NCBI GenBank assembly: GCA_028278545.1
Contig: JANQED010000033.1
Coordinates: 102,344 to 166,343 of the forward strand
Direction: 5' to 3'
Length of the DNA: 64,000 nucleotides
Source: Anaerolineales bacterium
Lineage (GTDB): Bacteria; Chloroflexota; Anaerolineae; Anaerolineales; UBA11858
Every line of letters begins with the position of its first letter. Position 1 is the stretch's first letter. Below are positions 53,750-64,000 of this stretch, one piece after another. Under the pieces are notes generated by a model, which worked only from the letters and a program-made list of their open reading frames with translations, searched no databases and had not been told where the DNA came from. Position numbers and translations under genes: made by a program.

Positions 53750-55161
53750 TAGAGCCTGTTGCAGCCATCCTGATCGGCGCGGGTCAGCGGGGGAGCGAGG
53801 TATATGGCGAGTATGCCTTGCAGCACCCGGAGCAAGTCCGCTTCCTGGCAGTGGCCGAACTGGACGCTGAACGGCGTCAGCGTTTTGCGGCACAACACAG
53901 TATCTCTCCCGAAGATCAATTCGAAAGCTGGAAGCCTTTGCTGGCACGCGATCAATACGGCCAGGCTGCGCTGGTCTGTACGCAGGATCAGCAGCACACC
54001 GCGCCGACGCTGGCTGCCTTGCGCGCGGGCTATGATGTGCTGCTCGAGAAACCGATGGCGACTACCCCCGATGAATGCCGCCAACTGGTTGATGTTGCTG
54101 AAGAAACCGGGCGACAACTGCACATCTGCCATGTTTTGCGTTTTACGAAGCATTTTTCGAAGATGAGAGAGATCATTCAGTCCGGGGAACTGGGAGAAGT
54201 GATCAATATCTCCCACCGCGAAAACGTCTCCTGGTGGCACATGGCGCACAGCTTCGTGCGCGGCAACTGGCGGCAAAAAGAGGCGAGCGCCCCGATGATC
54301 CTGGCTAAATGCTGCCACGATCTGGATATTTTGATCTGGCTGATGGGCCAAAATTGTGAGCAACTCAGCAGCGTGGGGAATTTGCTGCATTACCGCCCCC
54401 AAAACGCGCCTCCGGGAGCCCCTAAATACTGCCTGGAGGGGTGTCCTGCGGCGGAGACCTGCCCATATTACGCCCCTTTTATCTATGTGGAATTGCTGCC
54501 CCTGTGGCGCAGTTACGCCGAGACGGCTAAAGGGGTCTCCCGCCTGGCTGCCCAGGCCCAGGAGCGCGCGCCGGGGTTGGTAAATGCGCTCAGTAATTTG
54601 GCTCCAACGCTGCGTGGGATCAGCGAATATCGCGGCTGGCCCATCTCGGTTGTTGCCCAGGACCCCACACCCGAGAATCTCATGGATGCGCTGCGGGAGG
54701 GGCCTTATGGTCGCTGTGTGTATCACTGTGACAATGACGTCGTCGATCACCAGGTGGTCAACATGCAGTTCGAGGGGGGCGCCTCGGTTACTTTGACCAT
54801 GCACGGCCATGCGCATGTGGAAGGCCGTTTCACGCGCATACAGGGGTCGCGGGCTGAATTACAGGCGACCTTTGGGTATGGGGGTTCATGGATCGAGGTC
54901 AACGAGCATCGCAGCGACCGCAGAATCCATTACGACACCAGTGCTGACAACGCCTCAGGTCATGGGGGTGGTGATGATCGCTTGATGGATGCTTTCTTGA
55001 AAAGTTTAAGGGAGGGCGGGAGCGGTAAATTCGATAATTCGTCCCACCTATCGACGGCGCGGCAATCTCTAGAGAGTCACCTGATGGCCTTCGCGGCAGA
55101 GGAAGCGCGGCTAGAGGAAAAAGTTGTGCGTATGTCTGAATTTCGCGAAGCAGGACTCTAG
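53746..55161 (+). CDS. Gfo/Idh/MocA family oxidoreductase
   Basis: AAILIGAGQRGSEVYGEYALQHPEQVRFLAVAELD; DVLLEKPMATTPDECRQLVD. Confidence 0.9.
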   Translation: MIEPVAAILIGAGQRGSEVYGEYALQHPEQVRFLAVAELDAERRQRFAAQHSISPEDQFESWKPLLARDQYGQAALVCTQDQQHTAPTLAALRAGYDVLLEKPMATTPDECRQLVDVAEETGRQLHICHVLRFTKHFSKMREIIQSGELGEVINISHRENVSWWHMAHSFVRGNWRQKEASAPMILAKCCHDLDILIWLMGQNCEQLSSVGNLLHYRPQNAPPGAPKYCLEGCPAAETCPYYAPFIYVELLPLWRSYAETAKGVSRLAAQAQERAPGLVNALSNLAPTLRGISEYRGWPISVVAQDPTPENLMDALREGPYGRCVYHCDNDVVDHQVVNMQFEGGASVTLTMHGHAHVEGRFTRIQGSRAELQATFGYGGSWIEVNEHRSDRRIHYDTSADNASGHGGGDDRLMDAFLKSLREGGSGKFDNSSHLSTARQSLESHLMAFAAEEARLEEKVVRMSEFREAGL

Positions 55162-56133
55162 CTATTCAGCACTAATGAGATGCTCGGTGTGAACGATGCG
55201 CCGGGTGCCGGTCTCACAACGGATGATCACGGACGTGGTTTCAGCATAATTCCCGTGATACTGAACACCAGACAGCAGTGCCCCCCCTGTGATGCCTGTA
55301 GCTGCAAAGTAGATGTTGTTCCCCTTAACCAGTTCATCACAAGTCAGAATTTTTTTGGTGTCGAACTCAGCAGTTCGGACGGCAGCGCGCTCCTCGGCAG
55401 TTTGAGGGGATAACCTCCCCAGCATTGCCCCGTGTAAAGATTTGACCCCGCAGGCGGCGATGACGCCTTCTGAGATCCCACCGATGCCCATGAGAATATC
55501 TACATTGACATCGTTGCTGGCAACCATCAGTGCTCCGGCAATATCACCGTGGGCGTGAGATTTCACCCGGGCCCCTGTGGCCTGGATTTCGGCAATCAGG
55601 TCTTTATGACGGGGGCGGTCGAGCACGAACACCACCAGGTCGCGCACCGGCTTGTCCATGGCCCGCGCGACTAAGGCTATGGTCCAGGCCGCGGGGGCGT
55701 CCATGCACTCGGGCACCAGGGCGTCAGCAGCATCGGCGCAGACGACGATTTTCTCCATGTAGATGGCTGGATAAGGAGACCACATCGAGCCTTTTGGGGC
55801 GATACCAGCAACGGAGACAGCCCCGGGTTTGCCTTTGATCAGCAAGGATGTGCCGTCGATGGGATCCGCGACGATGTCCATCGCCGGGCCTTTGCCATTG
55901 CCAATGGCCTTGCCACTGTTCAGAGGCGAGTCCACCCCTAAGCGTCCCTCCTCTCCTATCACAATGCAGCCATTAACATCCAGGGTATTGAAGGTGCATA
56001 CCATTGCGTCTGTGGCCATGTGAGTGGCGAGAATGTCATTGCCACAACCCATCCAGCGACCTGCGGCCAGGGCTGCGGCTTCGGTCACCCGTACCAGGCT
56101 CAAACCTAAATTTGGGGATATTCGCTCGCTCAT
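55162..56133 (-). CDS. glpX: Class II fructose-1,6-bisphosphatase
   Basis: AAALAAGRWMGCGN; VIGEEGRLG; MDIVADPIDGTSLLIKGKPGAVSV. Confidence 0.93.
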   Translation of the reverse strand: MSERISPNLGLSLVRVTEAAALAAGRWMGCGNDILATHMATDAMVCTFNTLDVNGCIVIGEEGRLGVDSPLNSGKAIGNGKGPAMDIVADPIDGTSLLIKGKPGAVSVAGIAPKGSMWSPYPAIYMEKIVVCADAADALVPECMDAPAAWTIALVARAMDKPVRDLVVFVLDRPRHKDLIAEIQATGARVKSHAHGDIAGALMVASNDVNVDILMGIGGISEGVIAACGVKSLHGAMLGRLSPQTAEERAAVRTAEFDTKKILTCDELVKGNNIYFAATGITGGALLSGVQYHGNYAETTSVIIRCETGTRRIVHTEHLISAE

Positions 56134-56142
56134 CTTATCTTC

Positions 56143-58263
56143 CTAATCATCAATTGCTTCAAATAAACATGCCGCTTCCCAGGCCAACATCCCGCCGCGT
56201 AAAATCCTGATATTGTTGTGGCCCTGGTTGGTGAGCAGGTATGCTGCTCGTGTGCTGCGCCTGCCTCCATGACAGATGAAAACCACTGGCGTATCCTTTG
56301 GGATCGCTGACGTATCCGACAGCAGCCTGAAGAGCGGCATGGATTGGGCCTGCAGGACGTGCATCTTCTTGAACTCGCGCGGCTCCCGCACGTCGATCAC
56401 CAGGGGTGGATGTTCACTATGGAGTTCCTTCCAGAGCTCTTCCGGGGATAGCTCGGCTACTTCTGTCTTGGGAATCTCTGTTTTAAAAGGGGCTTCTGCG
56501 GGATGGTCGATCTTCTTGGGGAGATTCTGACATTCCAAGAAAACACGTTGGTCACACTCGTAGATGCAGATGGTCGGGTCGAGCACATGATGGTACATAA
56601 AGCCAATCGCATCATCGTAGCTGAGGATGTGGTCCTCACCAAGCTGCTTGTAAAAGCCGGTGGATTTCATTCGTTCCAGCACCGGGGCTTGAACGCGCAT
56701 GAAGTAGACATCCCCACCATGATCCCGCATCAGATTGGTGATGCTCTCCAAGGCATGGATGCCACTGATATCGCACTGGTCAACACTGAACATCCGCAAT
56801 AACAAATATCGCTGACTGGGATGCTTTTGGAGATGTTCGTGCAGGATGTCCTCGACATGATTGACGGCCCCAAAATAAAGATCGCCAAAAATATCGAAGA
56901 TGGCCATTTGAGGGCAGGGATCCATTTCGGGCTGATGAGTGAAATGGCGGAAGTTCTTTGCTGGAAGCACAGGGATCACTCGAGGTACGCTGGTGCGCAA
57001 AATGTGGATAGCCAGCGAAAGCATGATCCCGGTCAGGACGGCAAATTGGAGAGGCAGGAACAGCGTTGCCATGAATGTAACTACCATGATGAGCGCGTCG
57101 CCGCGCGTCCCCCGCAGAATGCGCAGGATTTTCTTTTTATCCACCATGCCGTAGGCTGTCACCAGCAACACGGCAGCCAATGCTGTTCGGGGTACATAGG
57201 CCGCCAAAGGGCCAAATGCCAACATGCTGATCAATACAAAGACCCCTGAGAAGATGCTTGCCAGGGGTGTTCGTCCACCGGCGTCGAAATTTACCCCAGA
57301 ACGGGTGAAAGACCCTGAGGTGGTATAGCCTGAGAACAACCCGGTAGCGATGTTGGCAATGCCCTGCCCTACAAACTCCTGGTTGCTGTCCAGGCGTTGA
57401 CCGGATTGACTGGAAATGGAACGAGCGATGGCCATGGCTTCGACGAGACCGATGGCCCCAACCGCTAATGCCCCAGTGGATAAATCCGCGATCCAGCTTA
57501 GTTCAAGGGAGAACTTGGTGAAAGAGGGTAAGCTGCGCGGCAATTCTCCGATCACGATGAGCCCCTGTTGGTCAAGGTTCAATATGGCGACGATGCATGC
57601 GGCAATGATCATACCTAGGAGCGGCCCAGGCCACTTGGGTTTGAAATTGCGCAGCAGGAGGATGAATATGAGGACACCGAACCCGAGGAACAGGCTCACC
57701 CAATGGGTTTCATGGATATGGGTACTGATCTCATTAATGGTAGCCAGCAATGAATGATGGCTGGGGAAATCCAATCGCAGAATATGGCGTACCTGGTTTG
57801 CGGCGATCAGCACACCCGCTCCTGTGGCAAAGCCGATGACAACGGAATCGGAGACGAAGTTCACCAATACGCCGAGCTGGGCCAGCCCTAAAACCAGTTG
57901 AAGGAGCCCCACCATCACTGCTATCACCCCGGCTGCAATCAAATACTCTGGTGTGCCGGGATCGGCAATCGGCAACAAGATCGTCAGCACCAACAGAGAG
58001 ATTGCATTGGTTGGCCCGGTATGAAGGTGGTGCGATGACCCCCACAGCGCGCCAACGATGGCAGCTATAATGGCGGAATAGAGACCCACTTCTGGCGGCA
58101 GCTCGGCGATCATCGCATAGGCAATCGCCTGGGGCAGCAACACGATTGCCACCGTCAGACCGGCGATAAGATCCGGGCGCAGATCGCTGAGCTGATAGTC
58201 TTTCAGGATATCAACCGGGCGAGATAAAAATTTGGGGAGATTTTTCCAGATTTGGTTTAGCAT
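56143..58263 (-). CDS. SulP family anion transporter with STAS and C-terminal rhodanese domain
   Basis: LRPDLIAGLTVAIVLLPQAIAYAMIAELPPEVGLYSAI; STAS-like segment; rhodanese active loop VFICHGGRRSTRA. Confidence 0.92.
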   Translation of the reverse strand: MLNQIWKNLPKFLSRPVDILKDYQLSDLRPDLIAGLTVAIVLLPQAIAYAMIAELPPEVGLYSAIIAAIVGALWGSSHHLHTGPTNAISLLVLTILLPIADPGTPEYLIAAGVIAVMVGLLQLVLGLAQLGVLVNFVSDSVVIGFATGAGVLIAANQVRHILRLDFPSHHSLLATINEISTHIHETHWVSLFLGFGVLIFILLLRNFKPKWPGPLLGMIIAACIVAILNLDQQGLIVIGELPRSLPSFTKFSLELSWIADLSTGALAVGAIGLVEAMAIARSISSQSGQRLDSNQEFVGQGIANIATGLFSGYTTSGSFTRSGVNFDAGGRTPLASIFSGVFVLISMLAFGPLAAYVPRTALAAVLLVTAYGMVDKKKILRILRGTRGDALIMVVTFMATLFLPLQFAVLTGIMLSLAIHILRTSVPRVIPVLPAKNFRHFTHQPEMDPCPQMAIFDIFGDLYFGAVNHVEDILHEHLQKHPSQRYLLLRMFSVDQCDISGIHALESITNLMRDHGGDVYFMRVQAPVLERMKSTGFYKQLGEDHILSYDDAIGFMYHHVLDPTICIYECDQRVFLECQNLPKKIDHPAEAPFKTEIPKTEVAELSPEELWKELHSEHPPLVIDVREPREFKKMHVLQAQSMPLFRLLSDTSAIPKDTPVVFICHGGRRSTRAAYLLTNQGHNNIRILRGGMLAWEAACLFEAIDD

Positions 58264-58309
58264 ACCTTCATCCGCATCTGGGAGGTAAGGTCATTATAAC
58301 GCCACTGGA

Positions 58310-59218
58310 TCAGCTACGGATGATAAGCCATATTCCGGCGAGGATCATTACCATGCCAACCAGCATCCCTGAGGTGGTTTGTTCTCCCAAGAGTAAGGCA
58401 CCACAGATAACTGCAACCACGGGGATCACAAAGGTCACCATCGAGGAAGTGGTGGCGCCGAATCGCTTTATGTTGGAGAAATCGAGCATCATGGCAAAGA
58501 AGGTTCCCACTATGGCTGCATAGAGGATCACCAGCCAGCCGATGTTGTTTACTTGAGGGACCTGCAACCCAGAATTCCACCAAGCGAGGGGTAATACAAT
58601 GATCATTGCTGTGATCATCCTGACTGTGGCAATGTCGAATGTGCTAAAATCACGCATTTTTTTGCGAATGTATATACTCATCGCATTGGCGCTCAGGATC
58701 CCGGAGAATGCCAATATATACCCCAAGGGATTGGCGCGTGCCAAACCGGCAATGCCGCTTTCGCCGCGCAACGTCAAGAGCAGGGCCCCGATGAGGGCCA
58801 GGAGCACGCCCGCCCCTTTTTTGAGGGTCAGTTTTTCGTCGGGGAGCAAAAAATGAGCCAGAATTGCCGTGATCGCAGGCGATGTGGTCATCAGCACCGA
58901 GGTGATTCCACTGGAAATATATTGCAGCGAGCTTACAAAAGAGACCATCGGGAGCGCGGTTCCAAAAATCCCCAAGATAACGCCCCGCTGCCAGAGGATG
59001 CGGTCGCGCGGCCACTTGCGCCTGCTGTTGGGCAGGAGATAAATCATCACAAAGCCAAGGGCCGCCACACCAAACCGCAGCCCAACGTAGGTCAGAGGTG
59101 CCGTTTGCCCGACGATGAAACGCGAGGCTACCAAGGTTGTGCCGAACAAGGTGCCCAGCAAGAGGATATTTGGGGCCGGGTGTGTTTTCAATGGTTGTCT
59201 CCTAATTTTTGCGGGCAA
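58310..59218 (-). CDS. EamA/DMT family transporter
   Basis: Ten hydrophobic segments, internal EamA-type duplication. Confidence 0.88.
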   Translation of the reverse strand: MPAKIRRQPLKTHPAPNILLLGTLFGTTLVASRFIVGQTAPLTYVGLRFGVAALGFVMIYLLPNSRRKWPRDRILWQRGVILGIFGTALPMVSFVSSLQYISSGITSVLMTTSPAITAILAHFLLPDEKLTLKKGAGVLLALIGALLLTLRGESGIAGLARANPLGYILAFSGILSANAMSIYIRKKMRDFSTFDIATVRMITAMIIVLPLAWWNSGLQVPQVNNIGWLVILYAAIVGTFFAMMLDFSNIKRFGATTSSMVTFVIPVVAVICGALLLGEQTTSGMLVGMVMILAGIWLIIRS

Positions 59219-59449
59219 GTTGATGATTTATCTTACTGGTTGAAAGTGAGATCGCACTATCATATCGCGAACCGTATATCAGGTAAAGCAATCCAGGCCA
59301 AAGTGGTGTATGAACCTCTCTCGATTGTGCCAAGTAATATATTCGATCGCTGCCCAGTCTAAATTTCAGGTTCGAGCGTGCACATCGGCGGTGGTGACTT
59401 TTCCACGGGCTTGATATTCTTCAGCAAACCGCACACCAGGAGATGATTT

Positions 59450-60601
59450 GTGTCCAAATTCATCCTTCGGCGAGTGATTAGAGGGATTGTTGCAATCATT
59501 ACATTCCAAACATTGTTGTTCTTCTTGATGCAGGCTTTACCCTATGATTTTACAGCTTTCCTGGTGTTGTCGCCTGCCAGCCGTCGCCTGGCCCAAACGG
59601 ATTTAGGCCAGGATTTGCCGCTTTGGCAGCAGTATTTTTCCTGGTTGGGGGGATTCTTCCGATTTGATTTGGGGCGTTCTTTCATGGCCTGGCCGACACC
59701 CGTGAGCACGGTTTTGTTGGGCCGGGCCCCTCGCACCCTGGTGCTGTTTTTCATGGCTGCGGTGCTGGCCTATTTATTGGGCATCTGGTTGGGGAAGATG
59801 ATCGCCTGGCGGCGCGGTGGGATATTTGAATTTGGTGTCACCCTGGTGGGCGTGGCTAGCTATACCTCTTTCGCACCCTTCTTAGGGTTTCTGCTGATCA
59901 ACATCTTCGGTTGGCATTTGGGCTGGTTTCCCTTTCACAGTATGGTGGATCATAATATCTGGTACAAAGAGACGGTGACCGTGGATTGGGTCTTGATGCG
60001 TCTGGTGTTCTCGGTTGTGTATGTGATGGTGGGCATTTGGGTACTTGGGTGGATGAGCAGACGAATCAGGTTTCGCCGTCGTCGCCGGGCGTTGAAGCTG
60101 GGCGGCAGCGTTTTGATCTTCCTCTCAGCCGTCATTTGGTGGGATCAGATCGGTTATCTGCATCTGGCCCTGGACGTCCTTGAACATATGGCATTGCCCC
60201 TGGTTTCTGTGGTCTTGCTCTCGTTCGGTGAGACGATGCTGCTCATGCGTACGACGATGTTGGAGACCATCGAAGATGAATATGTGCTCACCGCGCGCGC
60301 CAAGGGGCTTTCTGAGGCGGCAATTCGTGAGCGCCACGTGGCCCGCAATGCCTTCTTGCCAGTGTTATCTCGGCTGCTGCTCAATCTGCCACTGGTCTTG
60401 ACGGGCAGCCTCGCCATCGAAATGGTATTTCAATGGCAGGCGATGGGAGAGCTTATTTTTGTGGCGATCGATTTTCAAGATATCCCTCTGTTGTTGGGGA
60501 TCCTGTCCATCGTTGGGGTGCTGGCTTTGATAGGGCATGTCGTTCTTGATATCCTACACGTTTATATGGATCCACGCCTGCGCTTTGCCGAGAGGAGCTG
60601 A
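59450..60601 (+). CDS. ABC transporter permease, DppB/OppB-like
   Basis: TMLETIEDEYVLTARAKGLSEAAIRERHVARNAFLPVLSRL. Confidence 0.87.
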   Translation: MSKFILRRVIRGIVAIITFQTLLFFLMQALPYDFTAFLVLSPASRRLAQTDLGQDLPLWQQYFSWLGGFFRFDLGRSFMAWPTPVSTVLLGRAPRTLVLFFMAAVLAYLLGIWLGKMIAWRRGGIFEFGVTLVGVASYTSFAPFLGFLLINIFGWHLGWFPFHSMVDHNIWYKETVTVDWVLMRLVFSVVYVMVGIWVLGWMSRRIRFRRRRRALKLGGSVLIFLSAVIWWDQIGYLHLALDVLEHMALPLVSVVLLSFGETMLLMRTTMLETIEDEYVLTARAKGLSEAAIRERHVARNAFLPVLSRLLLNLPLVLTGSLAIEMVFQWQAMGELIFVAIDFQDIPLLLGILSIVGVLALIGHVVLDILHVYMDPRLRFAERS

Positions 60602-60602
60602 T

Positions 60603-61559
60603 TTGGCTAAACACGTTATTGCGGCACCTGAATATACTACTTTGGAGATCTATTGGCAGGGATTGCGCGCCCGTTGGGGACAAATCTGTTCTGGCTGGTG
60701 GGAGTTTCGCAGGAATCCTTTGGGGGTGATCGGCCTGGCCCTCATCGTTGTCTTTGCCTTGATGGTGATCGCCCACCCCATCTTGATGGGGACGATCTGG
60801 CGGCCAACCATTTACGATCCATACCTGGGTTTCGACACCACGATCTTGACGAATCCTTCTCCTCCCACTTCCAGACACCTCCTCGGCACTGATGGAATGG
60901 GGCGAGACGTGTTCAGCCAGTTGCTCTTTGGGGCCCAGATGTCCTTCCGCGTGGGGATCACCGCGGCGATCATCGCGGTGACTCTGTCAACGATCTTTGG
61001 GGGCATGGCAGGTTACTTTGGGGGAGGTGTGGATTTGATTCTCATGGGACTCTCTGATGTATTTGTGTTGCTGCCCGCATTGGTGATTATGCTGATCTTA
61101 GGCCTGCTCGTTCGCCTGGATTGGTTTTTGATCGCGCTGATCTTTGGGGTGCTGACCGGCCTGGGGAGTCAATCTATTGTGGTGAAGTCGCATACTTTAA
61201 CCATCAGCACGAAGCCGTATATAGAAGCGGCGCGCACCGCCGGGGGCAGCCATTGGCATGTGCTCTTGAAGCACATTTTTCCCAGCCTGATGCCGTTGGC
61301 CCTGGTGCACGCGGTGATGACGGTGGTTGGCGCGGTGCTCACGGAATCGCTGCTCTCCTTCTTCAGCAGGACACACGAGTATATGACCTGGGGTTCCATG
61401 ATCTGGCTGGGGCAGCGCACGTTTCGCTGGTTCGGTATGGGGCGGCAATGGAATGCATTGGTCCCTCCCGCGATTGCGATCATGCTGTTTTGCAGCGCGT
61501 TCTATTTGGTAGGGCGGGCACTAGACGATATCGTCAACCCTCGTTTGCGCAATCGGTAA
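60603..61559 (+). CDS. ABC transporter permease, DppC/OppC-like
   Basis: HLLGTDGMGRDVFSQLLFGAQMSFRVG; KPYIEAARTAGGSHWHVLLKHIFPSLMPL; TTG start at 60603 likely. Confidence 0.88.
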   Translation: MAKHVIAAPEYTTLEIYWQGLRARWGQICSGWWEFRRNPLGVIGLALIVVFALMVIAHPILMGTIWRPTIYDPYLGFDTTILTNPSPPTSRHLLGTDGMGRDVFSQLLFGAQMSFRVGITAAIIAVTLSTIFGGMAGYFGGGVDLILMGLSDVFVLLPALVIMLILGLLVRLDWFLIALIFGVLTGLGSQSIVVKSHTLTISTKPYIEAARTAGGSHWHVLLKHIFPSLMPLALVHAVMTVVGAVLTESLLSFFSRTHEYMTWGSMIWLGQRTFRWFGMGRQWNALVPPAIAIMLFCSAFYLVGRALDDIVNPRLRNR

Positions 61560-61635
61560 TCTGAATCCACCACGGGGGATTGCTTTGGCCCGTGCGCTTC
61601 GTCAAATTCCCTGATTCTATGCTAAGATTATCAGG

Positions 61636-62367
61636 ATGCGAGTACTACTGATCTCCGACGTTCACGCTAACCTAACCGCTTTGGAAGCCGTACTGAACGA
61701 TGCAGAGGCTTATGAAGGGGTCTGGTTTCTGGGCGATCTGGTTGGGTACGGGCCAGACCCTAACGAGTGCATCGAACGGATCCGCGCGCTGCCCGACCTT
61801 GTAGCCCTGATGGGGAACCACGACGCCGCCACATTGGATCAACTGAGTACCGATGCCTTCAACGAGGATGCGCGTCAGTCGGTGATCTGGACTCGAGATG
61901 CCTTGTCGCCGGAAAGTGTGGCCTATCTGGGTGAATTGCCGGATAAAGTTAAGGTGGTGGATGATGTCACGCTGGCCCATGGCAGCCCCCGCCAGCCAGT
62001 GTGGGAATATATTCTGAACGCTAAGACTGCGACAGAGAACTTTTTCTTCTTTGTGACCCCCTTTTGCTTCGTAGGGCATACCCATCTGCCCAGGATTTTC
62101 CGGTTGTCGGATAGCCGCGCGCAGGCGGATTTATTCGTGCCTATTGAAAACGCCTGTTTCGAGTTGAGCCCAAGGCTGATTCTCAACCCGGGGTCCGTTG
62201 GACAGCCACGCGACCGCGACCCCCGAGCGGCTTATGCGATATTCGATCTGGAGACCAAGATGATCGAGTTCCGGCGAGTCGCTTACGATGTTCGCGGCGT
62301 GCAAGAGCGTATGCGCCAGGCGGGATTGCCAGAGCGGCATATCAATCGCCTTGAAGCGGGCTGGTAA
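61636..62367 (+). CDS. Metallophosphoesterase
   Basis: MRVLLISDVHANLTALEAVL; GDLVGYGPDPNECIERI; MGNHDAA; VGHTHLPRIF. Confidence 0.9.
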   Translation: MRVLLISDVHANLTALEAVLNDAEAYEGVWFLGDLVGYGPDPNECIERIRALPDLVALMGNHDAATLDQLSTDAFNEDARQSVIWTRDALSPESVAYLGELPDKVKVVDDVTLAHGSPRQPVWEYILNAKTATENFFFFVTPFCFVGHTHLPRIFRLSDSRAQADLFVPIENACFELSPRLILNPGSVGQPRDRDPRAAYAIFDLETKMIEFRRVAYDVRGVQERMRQAGLPERHINRLEAGW

Positions 62368-62438
62368 GGGAACTTTTCTACCCCCAGGGGCGTTATATGG
62401 ATAACCGAATATAATCGAAATTTGAAGGAGAATTCCCC

Positions 62439-63368
62439 ATGTTGAACCGAACCTTGTTAGTTCTTTCCCTAATGGCATTATTGCTATCCGCTTGCGGAGC
62501 AAGAGTTGCTTCTGAACCGATGCTGGCGAGCAACGATTTCGGGGGTGGTTACGCAGAAGATGCTATGTACGCAATGGAAGAGTCTGCTGCAGTGCCGCTG
62601 GAATCGGAAGGTGAATTCAGGGCATCCGACAGCCCGTCATCGGCGATGGTCGAGCGGATGGTGATCAAGAACGCCTCGCTCTCCATCGTGGTTACAGACC
62701 CAGCCGTGGCGATGGATGAAATCATGTCCATGGCGGAAGAGATGGGCGGCTTTGTGGTCTCATCCAACTTATGGCAGACCGCCCTGGGCAGCGGTGTGAC
62801 CGTGGATCAGGCCTCCATCAACATACGCGTTCCCGTAGAGCGTCTGGATGAGGCGCTGACGCGCATTAAGGCGGGTGCAGGCGAAGTGCGCTCGGAGAAT
62901 ATCTTTGGCGAGGACGTCACTAGCCAGTATACTGACCTGCAATCTCGTCTGCGCAACCTGGAAGCTGCTGAGTCCCAGTTGATGGCGATCATGGAAGACG
63001 CTACCAAGACGGAAGATGTGCTCCAGGTCTACAACAACCTGGTCAGCGTACGGGAGCAGATCGAAGTCATCAAAGGCCAGATGCAGTATTTCGAGCAGGC
63101 GGCCGCGCTTTCTTCGATCAGTGTTGATATCATCGCCGATGAAGCCGACCAACCCATCCAAATCGGCGGCTGGCAGCCAGTGGGTGTAGCCAAAGATGCT
63201 GTAGAGGCGTTGATCAACACCTTACAGGGCCTAGTCAATGTGGTGATCTGGATGGTGATCTTCTTGCTCCCAGTCGCCCTAGTGATCGTCCTGCCGCTCT
63301 CGTTCTTGTGGCGTGGCTTCCGCCGCTGGCGCAAAAGACGTGTGGCGAAGAAGCAACCCAAAGAATAG
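62439..63368 (+). CDS. DUF4349-type lipoprotein
   Basis: Lipobox LLLSACGA; VIKNASLSIVVTDPAVAMDEIMSMAEEMGGFVVSS; C-terminal TM. Confidence 0.85.
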   Translation: MLNRTLLVLSLMALLLSACGARVASEPMLASNDFGGGYAEDAMYAMEESAAVPLESEGEFRASDSPSSAMVERMVIKNASLSIVVTDPAVAMDEIMSMAEEMGGFVVSSNLWQTALGSGVTVDQASINIRVPVERLDEALTRIKAGAGEVRSENIFGEDVTSQYTDLQSRLRNLEAAESQLMAIMEDATKTEDVLQVYNNLVSVREQIEVIKGQMQYFEQAAALSSISVDIIADEADQPIQIGGWQPVGVAKDAVEALINTLQGLVNVVIWMVIFLLPVALVIVLPLSFLWRGFRRWRKRRVAKKQPKE

Positions 63369-63386
63369 AACTCAGAAGTGAGTATG

Positions 63387-63410
63387 GGGCGGCGGAGCCG
63401 CCCCGTTTCT
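63387..63410 (+). terminator. Intrinsic terminator GGGGCGGC-gga-GCCGCCCC with downstream T-rich tract
   Basis: 8-bp perfect arms followed by GTTTCTTTTT. Confidence 0.7.
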
Positions 63411-63431
63411 TTTTCGGTATAATCCCCTTTG

Positions 63432-64000
63432 ATGCATGAACTGGCACAAGAACTCGAAGACCTGGTCGGCGTTGCGCTCAGCCCTCAGCAGTTGACGGCG
63501 TTGACGGTTTACGCGCAGGAACTGGTTGAATGGAATGAGCGTTACAGCCTGACCGCTATTGATGATCCCGGCAAGGTGCGCGTCAAGCATTTCTTAGATT
63601 CGCTCAGCGCGTTTCTGGCATTGCGCAATACTTCGGTTGAGAACGTGATCGATGTGGGGACGGGGGCGGGTTTTCCGGGTCTGCCGCTGAAGATATTGTG
63701 CCCGCAAATAAAATTGACGCTGGTGGAGTCGGTGACCAAAAAAGTGGATTTCTGCAAGCACGTGGTTGAGAAGCTGGCTTTGGATGATGTGGAAGTCGTG
63801 CGTGAACGCGCCGAGGTGATCGGCAAAAATGACACTTATCGTGAAAAATTCGATTGGGCGGTTGCGCGCGCCGTGGCCTTGATGCCAATTTTGATGGAGT
63901 TCTTGCTGCCCCTGGTGCGCGTGGGGGGGCGAGTATTGGCCATGAAGGGGGAGAGCGGCCCTGCTGAGGCGCATCCGGCTGACCGGGCTATGGGGATGTT
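63432..64000 (+). CDS. rsmG: 16S rRNA (guanine527-N7)-methyltransferase RsmG, truncated by window end
   Basis: WNERYSLTAIDDPGKVRVKHFLDSL; NVIDVGTGAGFPGLPLKILCPQIKLTLVESVTKKVDF. Confidence 0.93.
   Translation, partial: MHELAQELEDLVGVALSPQQLTALTVYAQELVEWNERYSLTAIDDPGKVRVKHFLDSLSAFLALRNTSVENVIDVGTGAGFPGLPLKILCPQIKLTLVESVTKKVDFCKHVVEKLALDDVEVVRERAEVIGKNDTYREKFDWAVARAVALMPILMEFLLPLVRVGGRVLAMKGESGPAEAHPADRAMGM

Overview
The window is a gene-dense chromosomal segment of about 64 kb. Gene content and style suggest an Anaerolineae-like Chloroflexota bacterium; that placement is inference. I saw no rRNA, tRNA, CRISPR array or transposase. Most of it is housekeeping and metabolism: MutY, M19 dipeptidase, M16 peptidase pair, AcpS, UbiE, UbiX, UDP-glucose dehydrogenase, urocanase, PFK, VanW, alanine racemase, TyrRS, MutS2, GlpX, SulP and RsmG. 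It also carries lipoproteins, transporters, regulators and two toxin-antitoxin pairs. Main observations: (1) A DsbA-like/cyclophilin lipoprotein (8621..9934, minus) is split by one in-frame TGA. The TGA sits exactly at the first Cys of the CPYC redox motif (UPYC) and is followed by a bacterial-SECIS-like hairpin, so this is a strong selenoprotein candidate. (2) A 743-aa tandem phosphofructokinase closely resembles the animal/fungal two-domain enzyme, with an active-looking N-half and a C-half lacking the catalytic Asp. (3) A PadR-headed cluster has five SCP2-like domains, three of them fused to an Fe-S flavoprotein. (4) A FtsW/RodA protein is fused to a penicillin-binding domain that has lost its catalytic motifs. 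(5) Degenerate 7-8-nt tandem repeats sit inside or at the edges of genes, two of them flanking a four-helix-bundle (S23/Avd-like) gene in inverted orientation. (6) Several regulator promoters have clear palindromic operators (two PadR, MerR/TipA, Phd, Rrf2). All domain calls are from reading the translations; no searches were run.
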